Position numbers and translations under genes: made by a program
Notes under the pieces: model-generated
Databases searched by the model: none
What the model saw: only the letters and a program-made list of their open reading frames with translations
What the model was told of the DNA's origin: nothing
Shown: in pieces, positions 1 to 7,638 of the stretch
How the letters are laid out: each line of letters starts with the position of its first letter
How positions within the stretch are numbered: the stretch's first letter is position 1
From: JAJPKE01 sp052143275
GTDB lineage: Bacteria > Chloroflexota > Ktedonobacteria > Ktedonobacterales > JADMIN01
DNA: 10,947 nucleotides
Direction of reading: 5' to 3'
NCBI GenBank assembly: GCA_052143275.1
Contig: JBKQTH010000053.1
Location: 1 to 10,947 of the forward strand

Positions 1-122
1 CTTTGAAACCACGGGGCATCCGCGCTGAACACTCAGTGATCATAGATGATAGACAGAGGATTTGCCGTTGTCGAAGCCAGCATCAGATAGCGGGCCGAAA
101 GAATGAGGGAGTAAGAGAGAAG

Positions 123-968
123 ATGTCTGCAAACCCAGGACCTGGACAACCCGAGACCCCAGTACAGCTTCCGCAGCGTGCGCTAGAACGCCTGCAACAG
201 ACCCGCGAACCCTCCGGCAAGCGCCTTTTTACCAGCGACCTCTCCGTCAATGAATTCCTGCTGGTAAAGGAGGCAGGCTTCGATCCGGTTGGACTGGTTG
301 TTGGTACCTCGATCTATCATATTGGTTTCCAGTACTCTGGACCGGGCCAGAGTATGGAGCTGGGAGTGCTGACGCAGGCGATGTACGCTGCGCGTGAATT
401 GGCCATGAGCCGTATGGAGGCGGAGGCCGATGCGCTGGAGGCCGACGGCATCGTTGGGGTACGTCTGGATGTGGTGCGCTATGCCTGGGGCGAGAGTCTT
501 GCCGAGTTCAAAGCTATCGGCACCGCAGTACGCGCGCGCGATGGCAAGAGTTATCGCAACTCGCAGGGCAAGCCGTTCACCAGCGACCTTTCCGGCCAGG
601 ACTTTCGCACACTGCTGGCAGCCGGTTACCGGCCACTCGCTCTTACCATCGGGACTTGCGTCTACCATGTTGGGATCCAGTCCATGCGTCAAATGTTGTC
701 GCAGCTGGCCGGCAAGAACGTCGAGATGGTTAACTATACGCAGGCGCTCTATGATGCACGTGAGCTCGCTATGGAGCGCATGCAATACGAGGCTGAGCAG
801 GTCGGCGCAGAAGGCATTGTCGGCGCGCGTATACTTGAGGGTACCTATGGCTGGGATGCACACGTCATTGAGTTCTTTGCTCTCGGCACTGCAGTAGTAG
901 CTACCCGCGCCGAGCACGAGATCGAGAAACCGCAGATGGTAATCTCCTTGAATGACGGGGCTAGCTGA
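123..968 (+). CDS. Tandem YbjQ-like (heavy-metal-binding domain) protein
   Basis: This 281-residue protein carries two copies of a YbjQ/DUF74-like domain, a small fold annotated as heavy-metal binding whose cellular role is poorly known. Copy 1 (about residues 32-140) and copy 2 (about 150-265) share the same landmarks in order: a GK..FTSDLS start, an (I/V)GT..YH(I/V)G(I/F)Q strand, a helix with ARELAM.RM..EA, a (D/E)GIVG(V/A)R strand, and an EF.A(L/I)GTAV end. No signal peptide or membrane segment is visible, so it is probably cytoplasmic. The start at 123 was chosen because the purine-rich GAGGGAG lies 11 bases upstream and the domain homology begins well after it; the frame stays open to position 3 but that part is low-complexity and basic. 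The two copies are diverged, so this is an old duplication. The family call is fairly sure; metal binding is not demonstrated here. Confidence 0.85.
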   Translation: MSANPGPGQPETPVQLPQRALERLQQTREPSGKRLFTSDLSVNEFLLVKEAGFDPVGLVVGTSIYHIGFQYSGPGQSMELGVLTQAMYAARELAMSRMEAEADALEADGIVGVRLDVVRYAWGESLAEFKAIGTAVRARDGKSYRNSQGKPFTSDLSGQDFRTLLAAGYRPLALTIGTCVYHVGIQSMRQMLSQLAGKNVEMVNYTQALYDARELAMERMQYEAEQVGAEGIVGARILEGTYGWDAHVIEFFALGTAVVATRAEHEIEKPQMVISLNDGAS

Positions 969-1057
969 TCCAGACGCCGACGAACTACTCTCGCCATGCG
1001 CGACAATGAGTCGTGTCTCATGTGAGCCGTGACCTGCTCCCCTGGAGTGAGCTCAGA

Positions 1058-1078
1058 TGTTGCGGAGTTCCCGCAACA
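1058..1078. repeat. 8-bp inverted repeat, 5-base loop
   Basis: TGTTGCGG (1058-1065) and CCGCAACA (1071-1078) pair perfectly around AGTTC. There is no T-run on either strand next to it, so an intrinsic terminator for the YbjQ-like gene 90 bases upstream is not well supported. It sits directly beside repeat copy A and could be part of the end of a decayed mobile element. Confidence 0.4.
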
Positions 1079-1099
1079 GTTGGACACTGGAAGGGCGGA

Positions 1100-1240
1100 A
1101 GCCTTGCACTCCTCAGGAGACATCCACTTATTTTGCAAGCCGAACCACCAGTCGTTGGCCACACAATACAACGTTTTGCGACTGGTCTCGCCGCCTATTG
1201 CCTTCTGCGATAGAGAGCTTGCCGCTGTGTACTATGCTGG
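1100..1240 (-). pseudogene. Repeat copy A: probable coding relic
   Basis: This block matches 7639-7779 without gaps in direct orientation, 119 of 140 positions by eye. Read on the minus strand, both copies give related peptides: a YTAASSL start, then KAIGG.TSRKT, VAND.W, LQNKW and SPEECKA. Of the 19 to 20 differences that fall in codons of this frame, 12 are third positions, and several replacements are conservative (F/Y, L/V). That suggests descent from a protein-coding sequence. In both copies an in-frame TAG stands just upstream of YTAASSL, so neither is an intact gene. A transposase fragment is the most natural source, but I do not recognise the family. Confidence 0.55.
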
Positions 1241-1517
1241 CAGAGGAGTCGTCTGACTGACGGCGCGTTATCTGAAGTCAGCGAATTCGTGCGGTGATAG
1301 TGACACGCTTATCCAAGGACGAAAACACTACAAAATCCTCCCCAAGAGAGATGCATATTCCCTCTCCAGACAGATTCGCTTTCTGGCTGCCTGGGCCATA
1401 CTTGCTGTGGACCGTGAAGCGGGCCACGTTCGTGAGCGCATGAACTCGCTGGAGAGAGCTGGGAGCCGCCTATCCATCCTGATCGCTCAAGCGAAGACAA
1501 CGAAAGGATGATCCTCG

Positions 1518-2291
1518 ATGCAGCACAGCGCACACACCGCGCTGCCTCCCAATTCCCAGGCAGAGCAGCCACTCGTGCAGGTGGAACACCTGACGCGCGT
1601 CATAGCAACGCGCACACAGAAAACGGTCATCCTCGATGATGTGACCTTCAGCGTTCACTCCCTGAGCCTGTTTGCGGTCAATGGGCCGTCGGGCAGCGGG
1701 AAATCGACCCTGCTCAACCTGCTCACCGGCATCGACCGCCCCACCAGCGGGCGCGTGATCGTTGGCGGTGAGGAACTGGGCGCCAGGAGTGAGAACGCGC
1801 TGGCGCGCTGGCGTGGGCAGCACGTGGGGATTATTTTCCAGTTCTTCCAACTGGTCCCTACCCTCACAGCTCTGGAGAATGTTTTGCTGGCGTTGGAACT
1901 GGGGAAGGGCGGCGGGCTGCCACGCCGGGCCTGGCACGAGCGAGCGCAGACCTGTTTGGAAACGGTCGGCCTGGCCACCTTTGCCCATCGTTTGCCCAGC
2001 GAACTTTCCGGCGGGCAGCAGCAGCGCGTGGCGATTGCGCGTGCGCTAGCGAACGATCCGCCCGTCCTCATCGCCGACGAGCCAACTGGCAACTTGGACA
2101 CCCGGACGGCGCACTTGGTCTTCGAGACGTTGGCGAGTCTGACTAAACAGGGCAAGACAGTCATCTACGTGACGCATGACCATGCCTTAGCGGCGCGTGC
2201 CGATGGGCGCATTGACTTGCTTGATGGGCACATCATCGGCCAGCACGGCGCCAACACGTTGATTGCTGCAATACCGGAGGTCCGTTTATGA
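1518..2291 (+). CDS. ABC transporter ATP-binding protein, MacB/LolD type
   Basis: This 257-residue protein is the cytoplasmic ATPase that powers the FtsX-type permease encoded next. All ABC landmarks are present: Walker A GPSGSGKST (56-64), Q-loop glutamine 108 in IIFQFFQL, signature LSGGQ (163-167), Walker B VLIADEPTGNLD (183-194) and switch histidine 220 in VTHD. The EPTGNLD wording and the ENVLLALEL stretch are typical of the LolD/MacB/FtsE/BceA group that works with FtsX-fold permeases. The first 20 residues precede the conserved core and look like a family-variable leader. The start at 1518 follows GAAAGGA at a normal distance; an ATG at 1508 is out of frame. The stop overlaps the permease start (ATGA, 4 bases), so translation is probably coupled. 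The transported substrate is unknown. Confidence 0.95.
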   Translation: MQHSAHTALPPNSQAEQPLVQVEHLTRVIATRTQKTVILDDVTFSVHSLSLFAVNGPSGSGKSTLLNLLTGIDRPTSGRVIVGGEELGARSENALARWRGQHVGIIFQFFQLVPTLTALENVLLALELGKGGGLPRRAWHERAQTCLETVGLATFAHRLPSELSGGQQQRVAIARALANDPPVLIADEPTGNLDTRTAHLVFETLASLTKQGKTVIYVTHDHALAARADGRIDLLDGHIIGQHGANTLIAAIPEVRL

Positions 2292-4705
2292 GCGCCAGCC
2301 TGAAAAAGTCATTCGCCGATGTGACGCGGCGCAAGGGGCGCACGCTGCTGGTGGTGCTGGGCATCTTCATTGGCGTCTTCGGCCTGACAGCGATCAACAT
2401 CACTCAGGATCAACTCTTTGCCGCCTTTGCGTTTACAGTCGGCAATCAGACGACTCGACCAGATCTGATACTGGATGTGGATCGCCTCGATCCGGCGCTG
2501 CTGTCTGCGCTCCAGGCGATTCCCAACGTCAAGGCCGTGCAATACGAGACGACGCTGGAGACCCAGTGGCACGTAACCAGGGCGCCAGGGCATGTAGATT
2601 TCACGATCACTAGCTACCCTGATCTCCAGCAGATTCCGCTGACTCCGTTTGAACTGGTGAGTGGGCATTATCCGGGAGTCGGCGAGATCGTCATGGAGTA
2701 CGGCGATGTCGCTATTCAACCCGCCGCCATTGGTGAGATGGTGACGGTGGATACCGCCCAAGGGACCGCCAGGCTGCGCGTAGTCGGGCTGGTACGGACA
2801 CCAGGGGTGAACCCTGCCACCACCGATAACGCGCTTGGTTACATGAGTGATGCTGCACTCCAGAGTCTCCCAGCCTTCACCGATCCCATCACCGCGCCGC
2901 CGCTGGCACCGCTGCGGATCCAGCATATTGCGATCAAGGTCGCAAACATTACGCAGGTGGACACGACGGCCCGTGCGCTCGGCAACCTGTTGCGGGCACA
3001 TCAGGTGATGGTGCTGGGCACTAGCTTTCCAGAGCCGCTCACGGCCCAATTGCAGCAGGTAGAGGGGATCTTTACCCTGGTGCGCATCCTGGCGGTGGTT
3101 GCAGTAGTGATGAGCGGCATACTCCTACTCAATACCGTGATCACGCTTGTTGCGGAGCAAACCGCGATCATTGGCACACTGAAAGCGCTCGGTGGCACGC
3201 GCGGCGTTATCCTGCGTGGCTATCTGCTCTCCATTGGCCTCTACAGCCTGCTGGCAACTGTCCCAGGGCTGGTGCTTGGTGTGCTGGGGGGCGCTCAACT
3301 CGCCACTGTACTGGGGCAGGCGATTCCGCTGGCACCCGGCCCGGTCGTGGTGGCGCCAGGGCTCATCGCCCTCAGCCTGGCACTGGGGTTTGGCGTTCCC
3401 CTGTTGGCGGCTCTCTGGCCGCTTTGGAACGGCACGCGCATCAGTGTGCGGGCGGCACTCTCCGCATACGGCATCAGCGCAGCTTCCGGCAACCGCCTGC
3501 TAGTCTGGCTCGGAGGGCACTTCGCCTGGATCTCCCAGACCACCTGGTTAGGGCTGCGCAGCCCCTTCCGCAAGCGCGCCCGAGCTGCGCTGACGCTGTT
3601 GATGCTCACCGTGGCAGGGACCAGCTTTCTAGTGGTGCAGACGGCCTCCGCCTCGGTCAATGAGACGGTCGGCTCGGTCTGGGCAAATATCCATGCGAAC
3701 GTTGAAGTCTATGCGGATGAACCTTACAGCCAGGCACGCACCCAGCTAGGGACGCTGTCGAATGTAAGCCGTATGGAGCGGTTTGGGATTGCGGGCGGGC
3801 AGACGCCCTGGGGCAAACTGGCCATCTGGGGCTTTGAGTCGGGGACACGCATCTACCGCTATCAGCTCACCAGTGGGCGCTGGCTGCGGGAGGATGATAC
3901 CAACGTGGTGCTGCTCAGCGATGCGGTGGTTGCCAAGACGGGTCTGCACCTGGGCAGCAGACTGGTGGTCACTAGTCTTGGGGGCCACTCGTCGGCGACC
4001 TGGACGGTCATCGGTACGCTGCATGAACCAGTCGATAGTCTGGGTCAGATTGGCGCGGCCGTAGTGCCGGTCACCACCCTTTATGAGTTCGAGGGTGTGC
4101 CTGCCGCTACCGCTGCCGATTACACCAATAAGCTACTGATCCAGGCGAAAGATCGCACGCCTCAAGCGGTCAATCAGCTTGCCGACCGCATCGATGCCAC
4201 AGGTACAAACCTCATCCTGAGTGGCGCTCTGCCAAGAGGAGGCGGGCTTGGACCAGTCTTCCTGGTCCAGGATGAGGCCGTGCGGCACCAGCGCGACTTC
4301 TATGTCGTGTACGCCCTGCTGTATGCCGTTGCGCTCCTCATTGGTGTCGCAGGTATCCTTGGTCTGGCCAGTGCCCTGACGGCCTCAGTGACGGAGCGCC
4401 AGCGCGAGATTGGGCTGTTGCGGGCAATGGGCGCCACTAACTGGCGTATCGCACAGGTCTTCTGGGTCGAGGGGCTGGCGCTGGGCAGCATCGCCTGGGG
4501 CTTTGGTGCTCTGCTCGGGCTGCCTCTGGCCGCTGCCTTCGTGAAGGTGTTGAGCCAACTGGTCGTTCCCACCGATTTCATCATCGACCCCCTGGCGTTT
4601 GTCGTCATGCTGGGCACCATCCTGGGAATGGTGACCCTGGCAAGCATTGTCCCAGCCTTCCGCGCCGCGCGGGTGCGCATCGTTGGGCTGCTGCGCTACG
4701 AATAA
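2288..4705 (+). CDS. FtsX-type ABC transporter permease, two FtsX units
   Basis: This 805-residue membrane protein should pair with the preceding ATPase. It is built as two similar halves. Half 1 has a membrane segment at about 19-37, a large outer domain at 38-262, then segments near 263-286, 312-340 and 355-380. Half 2 has a segment at about 434-452, an outer domain at 453-668, then segments near 672-697, 724-755 and 766-792. Each trio of helices carries the FtsX signature: EQTAIIGTLKALGGTRG at 290-306 and ERQREIGLLRAMGATNW at 703-719, followed by conserved small-residue helices. Such proteins move lipids, peptides or drugs, or transmit mechanical force across the membrane, rather than importing solutes. 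The ribosome site CCGGAGG lies 7 bases before the start. A BceB-like peptide-sensing role is possible given the linked kinase, but the fold here, with two outer domains, is closer to MacB/LolC-type exporters. Confidence 0.93.
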   Translation: MSASLKKSFADVTRRKGRTLLVVLGIFIGVFGLTAINITQDQLFAAFAFTVGNQTTRPDLILDVDRLDPALLSALQAIPNVKAVQYETTLETQWHVTRAPGHVDFTITSYPDLQQIPLTPFELVSGHYPGVGEIVMEYGDVAIQPAAIGEMVTVDTAQGTARLRVVGLVRTPGVNPATTDNALGYMSDAALQSLPAFTDPITAPPLAPLRIQHIAIKVANITQVDTTARALGNLLRAHQVMVLGTSFPEPLTAQLQQVEGIFTLVRILAVVAVVMSGILLLNTVITLVAEQTAIIGTLKALGGTRGVILRGYLLSIGLYSLLATVPGLVLGVLGGAQLATVLGQAIPLAPGPVVVAPGLIALSLALGFGVPLLAALWPLWNGTRISVRAALSAYGISAASGNRLLVWLGGHFAWISQTTWLGLRSPFRKRARAALTLLMLTVAGTSFLVVQTASASVNETVGSVWANIHANVEVYADEPYSQARTQLGTLSNVSRMERFGIAGGQTPWGKLAIWGFESGTRIYRYQLTSGRWLREDDTNVVLLSDAVVAKTGLHLGSRLVVTSLGGHSSATWTVIGTLHEPVDSLGQIGAAVVPVTTLYEFEGVPAATAADYTNKLLIQAKDRTPQAVNQLADRIDATGTNLILSGALPRGGGLGPVFLVQDEAVRHQRDFYVVYALLYAVALLIGVAGILGLASALTASVTERQREIGLLRAMGATNWRIAQVFWVEGLALGSIAWGFGALLGLPLAAAFVKVLSQLVVPTDFIIDPLAFVVMLGTILGMVTLASIVPAFRAARVRIVGLLRYE

Positions 4706-4751
4706 CGAGAGCTGGTCTAGCAAGTAGGATACGAGAGGAAGAGACGAGAAG

Positions 4752-5270
4752 ATGGAGAACAAAAAACCAGGGGATGCAGTTCCCCGACGAGCCAGATGGG
4801 GCCACCTCTCCCTGTTGCTCTTAGGCGTCATCTTCGCTGGAGGCGTACTCATGTGGCAGGTAGTTGCACACACCAGCAACACTGGAGGAGTGTCTTCGAG
4901 CACTGGTGCTCCAGCGTTTGCGGCGGCAGCAGGCTCAGGTCCGCTCACTCCGCCGGTGCCTTTGACAGCAATGTATGATGAGAGTGTTAAGGAACAGGTA
5001 GCCCAGGGGTTGCATCTGAGCGTGGCTCAAGCGACCGCACAATTGCAGGCTGAACCAACCCCGGACCTAAGGGCAGTGGCAAAGCCGCAGGGCCTGGCGC
5101 AGGATCAGTTGTACACACTGGTGCTCAATGCTTTGCAGATGGCTGATGATCACATGGTCAGCACCGACCTGTGGACACAGCAGCAAGCCAATGATGAGAT
5201 GCAGTACTGGAAACGGCAGAATCAACTGTCCCTGATCAATGGTGTAGCCAGCTGGTTTCTCCAGCACTAA
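4752..5270 (+). CDS. Single-pass membrane-anchored small protein of unknown function
   Basis: This 172-residue protein has a basic N-terminus (PRRARW), one hydrophobic segment at about residues 18-39, a low-complexity Ser/Gly/Ala/Pro linker (40-70), and a helical outer domain (about 73-172). There is no lipobox and no clear cleavage site, so it is probably an uncleaved anchor with its C-terminus outside. The outer domain reads like a degenerate form of the small helical repeat with LGLS..QL...L......A..QGL..DQL...VLNAL seen in many secreted bacterial proteins (GLHLSVAQATAQLQ at 86-99, then KPQGLAQDQLYTLVLNAL at about 111-128). A ribosome site GAGAGGAAG precedes the start, 46 bases after the permease stop, so it belongs to the ABC operon. 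An adaptor or ligand-sensing accessory of the transporter or kinase is a reasonable inference, but nothing in the sequence proves it. Confidence 0.8.
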   Translation: MENKKPGDAVPRRARWGHLSLLLLGVIFAGGVLMWQVVAHTSNTGGVSSSTGAPAFAAAAGSGPLTPPVPLTAMYDESVKEQVAQGLHLSVAQATAQLQAEPTPDLRAVAKPQGLAQDQLYTLVLNALQMADDHMVSTDLWTQQQANDEMQYWKRQNQLSLINGVASWFLQH

Positions 5271-5316
5271 TGGGAGACGGGACTAGCCACACTATCTGTT
5301 GCCAGCTGGAGATGCA

Positions 5317-5353
5317 TTGGTAGATCAGCAGCCTTAGGCTGCTGATCTACCAA
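5317..5353. repeat. Perfect 17-bp inverted repeat before the kinase gene
   Basis: TTGGTAGATCAGCAGCC (5317-5333) and its exact complement GGCTGCTGATCTACCAA (5337-5353) are separated by only TTA. The RNA would form a very stable hairpin ending 4 bases before the kinase ribosome site GAGAGAGG (5358-5365). No T-run follows on either strand, which argues against a classic intrinsic terminator. Alternatives are an operator, an RNA-processing or stabilising stem, or an attenuator that sets kinase/regulator levels apart from the transporter. A weak promoter-like pair, TTGCCA at 5299-5304 and TAGATC at 5321-5326 with 16 bases between, overlaps the left arm. Confidence 0.85.
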
Positions 5354-5372
5354 CACTGAGAGAGGCACTCTT

Positions 5373-6884
5373 ATGAAGGGATGGCGCTGGCGCTTTGGCG
5401 GTCTCTACTGGCGGCTGATCCTGTCCTATCTGCTCGTCACGATGGTGGTCGCGCTCACGATTGTGGGCGCACTAGTGGTGAGTCAGGTGATTCACAATGA
5501 GCAGCAATCCGGCACATCGCCTGGGAACACGCTGGAAAAGCAGGGGATAGGGCAACTTGCGCCTGCGCTGGAACAAGCAACGCCCGACCCAGAAGCCTTG
5601 CGCTTCCTGGTAGCGATCCCGACCTTTGATACCCTCAAGAGCGAGCATCCGCAGCTCACCCTAGTAGCAATCCTGGATCATCAGGGTGAGCTGTTGACAG
5701 CGGTGGCCTGTGGCCGGCAGCAGCAGCTCTCCTCTGTCACAGCCGCGCGCTGTGCTGCTGACGCCACCAGGAAAACTGACGCCTTGCTCGCCACTCCTCA
5801 GGCTCAGGCAGCCATTCATCGTATGCTGGCAAGCGGACAGCAGTCAGGCGAGACTACTGGAACGATATCAATCACAGAAAGCTTCATGGTTGTCTCCATT
5901 CTTGGGCAAGAGAAGCAGCCGATTGGGGTGCTGGTCGCCGCCTTTGGCGGCTCGCCAGACTCTTCAGGTACCTCGTTCCAGGGGTTGGGAGAGCTGCTTG
6001 CCTCGATTGCCAACGTTTGGACACCGGTAGGGTTCTTGGTGATCCTGCTGGTGAGTGTGGTTGGCACATTGACCGGCGCACTGTTCTCGCGGAACCTCAC
6101 TCGCCGCCTGCGTTCTATCATGGAGGCAGCACAGGCATGGAGCCAAGGCGAGTTTCAGGTCGAGATACACGATGCCGCACGCGATGAGGTGGGGCAGCTA
6201 GGGATCAACCTCAACAGCATGGCTGCCCAACTTGAGACCCTGCTGGCGACACGGCGGAAACTGGCCGTGGTCGAAGAACGCCGCCGCCTGCAGCGTGATC
6301 TGCACGATGCCGTCAAGCAACACCTATTCGCCACAAAGATGCACCTGGCAACAGCGCGAACCAGCTTCAAGGAACGTCCGGACCACGCGTATCAGCAATT
6401 GGTCGAGGCCGAACAAGTGGCTGGCCAGGCCCAGCAAGAATTGACCACCCTGATCGAGGCGTTGCGCCCGGTGGCGCTTACCACATCCACATTCATGGGG
6501 GCGGTAGCGGAGCAATGTCAAGCATGGTCGCGTCGCACCAGCATCCGCATCGAGGTGCGAGCAGAGGGGCTAGCTGCCCTTCCCGCGTCCATCGAGGAGG
6601 CCCTCTATCGCGTCGTGCAGGAAGCATTAACCAATATTGCGCGCCACAGCGGAGCCACCGAAGCACTCCTGCGCCTGGCCGTGGAAGAGCACACGTTGGT
6701 CCTGACGCTGCTCGATAATGGACATGGTTTCGCGATAGCTGCACGAGCAGGCGGAATGGGGGTGCAGAGTATGCGTGAGCGGATCGCCGCTGTCGGGGGC
6801 GCCCTGGAGATTCAGAGTACGGCACAGGGGACCTGTGTGCAAGCGCGCGTGCCCCTGCTGCAAGGAGGAAGGAACGATGACTGA
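5373..6884 (+). CDS. Sensor histidine kinase, NarL/LiaS type (HisKA_3)
   Basis: This 503-residue membrane kinase should detect an outside signal and phosphorylate the regulator encoded next. In order: membrane segment about 15-38, outer sensor domain about 39-215, membrane segment about 217-239, HAMP linker about 240-290, dimerisation/phosphoacceptor helix with ERRRLQRDLHDAVKQHLFA (301-319) and the phosphorylated histidine 311, then the ATPase domain with N-box EALTNIARHSGA (asparagine 421), G-box DNGHGF (448-453) and GGMGVQSMRERI (460-471). The D312-xxx-Q316 motif is the one known to support phosphatase activity in this family, so it can probably also dephosphorylate its partner. The sensor domain resembles a cache-type fold (DHQGELL at 102-108, PIGVLVAAFGG at 183-193) and holds two cysteines, 113 and 127. 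The start at 5373 has GAGAGAGG 7 bases upstream. No key residue is missing. Confidence 0.95.
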   Translation: MKGWRWRFGGLYWRLILSYLLVTMVVALTIVGALVVSQVIHNEQQSGTSPGNTLEKQGIGQLAPALEQATPDPEALRFLVAIPTFDTLKSEHPQLTLVAILDHQGELLTAVACGRQQQLSSVTAARCAADATRKTDALLATPQAQAAIHRMLASGQQSGETTGTISITESFMVVSILGQEKQPIGVLVAAFGGSPDSSGTSFQGLGELLASIANVWTPVGFLVILLVSVVGTLTGALFSRNLTRRLRSIMEAAQAWSQGEFQVEIHDAARDEVGQLGINLNSMAAQLETLLATRRKLAVVEERRRLQRDLHDAVKQHLFATKMHLATARTSFKERPDHAYQQLVEAEQVAGQAQQELTTLIEALRPVALTTSTFMGAVAEQCQAWSRRTSIRIEVRAEGLAALPASIEEALYRVVQEALTNIARHSGATEALLRLAVEEHTLVLTLLDNGHGFAIAARAGGMGVQSMRERIAAVGGALEIQSTAQGTCVQARVPLLQGGRNDD

Positions 6885-7539
6885 ACCAATCAGTGTGGGC
6901 CTGATCGATGATCATGCGGTCGTCCGCCAGGGCGTGCGTGCCTTCCTGGCCACCCAACCGGATCTCATGGTGGTCGGCGAAGCCGGGTCAGGGGAGGAAG
7001 CGTTGCAACTCGTGACCGCGCAGGTGCCCGATGTCGTCCTCCTCGATCTGGTCATGCCAGGGATAGATGGCGTCGAAACCCTGCGACGTCTCAAACAGAT
7101 CAGTCCCCATACCCAGGTCGTCGTCCTCACCTCGTTCCTCGAGGACGAGCATATCTTCCCCGCAATTCGTGCCGGAGCGCTCTCCTATTTGCTCAAAGAT
7201 GCCGGGGCCGAAGAGATCGTCGATGCCGTGCGCAAAGCAGCTCGAGGAGAAGTGGTCCTTCATCCGAAGGTGGCCGCACGCCTTATGCAGGAGATGCAAG
7301 GCGGAAGGCACGCTACCTTGAATCCGTATCTGGAGTTAAGCGATCGGGAGCGCGAGGTCTTGCGGCTCATTGCGGAAGGCTTGAGTAATCTGAAGATTGC
7401 TGAACAGTTGGTGATCAGTGAGGGGACTGTGAAAAGCCATGTCAGCAACATCTTGAGCAAATTGCATCTCGCTGACCGGACACAGGCGGCTGTCTTTGCC
7501 TGGCGCGAAGGGCTGGTCAGGAGGACGCCAGGAGCTTGA
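6877..7539 (+). CDS. Response regulator, NarL/LuxR family
   Basis: This 220-residue DNA-binding protein is the partner of the overlapping kinase. The receiver domain (about 5-120) has the acidic pair D11/D12, phosphoacceptor D57 in VVLLDLVMPG, the switch threonine 85 in VVLTSF and lysine 107 in LLKDAG. The C-terminal LuxR-type helix-turn-helix (about 153-215) shows LSDREREVLRLIAEG, KIAEQLVISEGTVKSHVSNIL and a final LHLADRTQAAVFA. The start at 6877 is set by a strong AAGGAGG at 6862-6868 lying inside the end of the kinase gene; the two genes overlap by 8 bases, so their translation is likely coupled. It is the last gene of the unit. The natural target is the promoter ahead of the ABC gene or of the unit itself, as is known for the related LiaSR and BceRS systems, but no binding site could be recognised. 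Confidence 0.95.
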   Translation: MTEPISVGLIDDHAVVRQGVRAFLATQPDLMVVGEAGSGEEALQLVTAQVPDVVLLDLVMPGIDGVETLRRLKQISPHTQVVVLTSFLEDEHIFPAIRAGALSYLLKDAGAEEIVDAVRKAARGEVVLHPKVAARLMQEMQGGRHATLNPYLELSDREREVLRLIAEGLSNLKIAEQLVISEGTVKSHVSNILSKLHLADRTQAAVFAWREGLVRRTPGA

Positions 7540-7638
7540 AAGCAGAGGGCGGGCATCTGGGCATGGTAAAGCTTGATTACTCAGGACTCGGCACGGCATG
7601 GATACCTGCATGTTTCAGCTGGATAGTACGGAAACTAC

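Larger units (their letters stand above)
969..1517. other. Gene-free interval with hairpin and repeat relic
   Basis: No intact gene is supported here. The stretch contains an 8-bp hairpin (1058-1078), repeat copy A (about 1100-1240), and about 275 bases leading to the ABC ATPase gene. The promoter for the five-gene unit should lie in 1241-1500, but no pair of convincing -35 and -10 boxes was found, which may reflect a non-housekeeping sigma factor or simple divergence from the consensus. Confidence 0.6.

Noticed and set aside
1..122. Upstream extension of the YbjQ-like frame to position 3 as real coding sequence
   Set aside because: No family similarity and a better ribosome site and ATG at 123; it could still hold the end of an upstream leader.
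183..917. Long open frame on the minus strand opposite the YbjQ-like gene
   Set aside because: It mirrors a gene with clear family motifs, has no recognisable motif itself and no suitable ribosome site.
1013..1260. Three small plus-strand open frames in repeat copy A
   Set aside because: They overlap one another in different frames, and differences between the repeat copies fit minus-strand coding better.
1470..2164. Minus-strand open frames opposite the ABC ATPase
   Set aside because: The plus strand holds all ABC motifs; the antisense frames are by-products of high GC content.
2309..3049. 246-codon minus-strand frame opposite the permease
   Set aside because: No motif, no ribosome site, and it lies wholly inside a well-supported membrane protein gene.
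5317..5353. Reading the 17-bp stem as a classic intrinsic terminator
   Set aside because: No T-run follows on either strand, and the kinase ribosome site begins 4 bases later.
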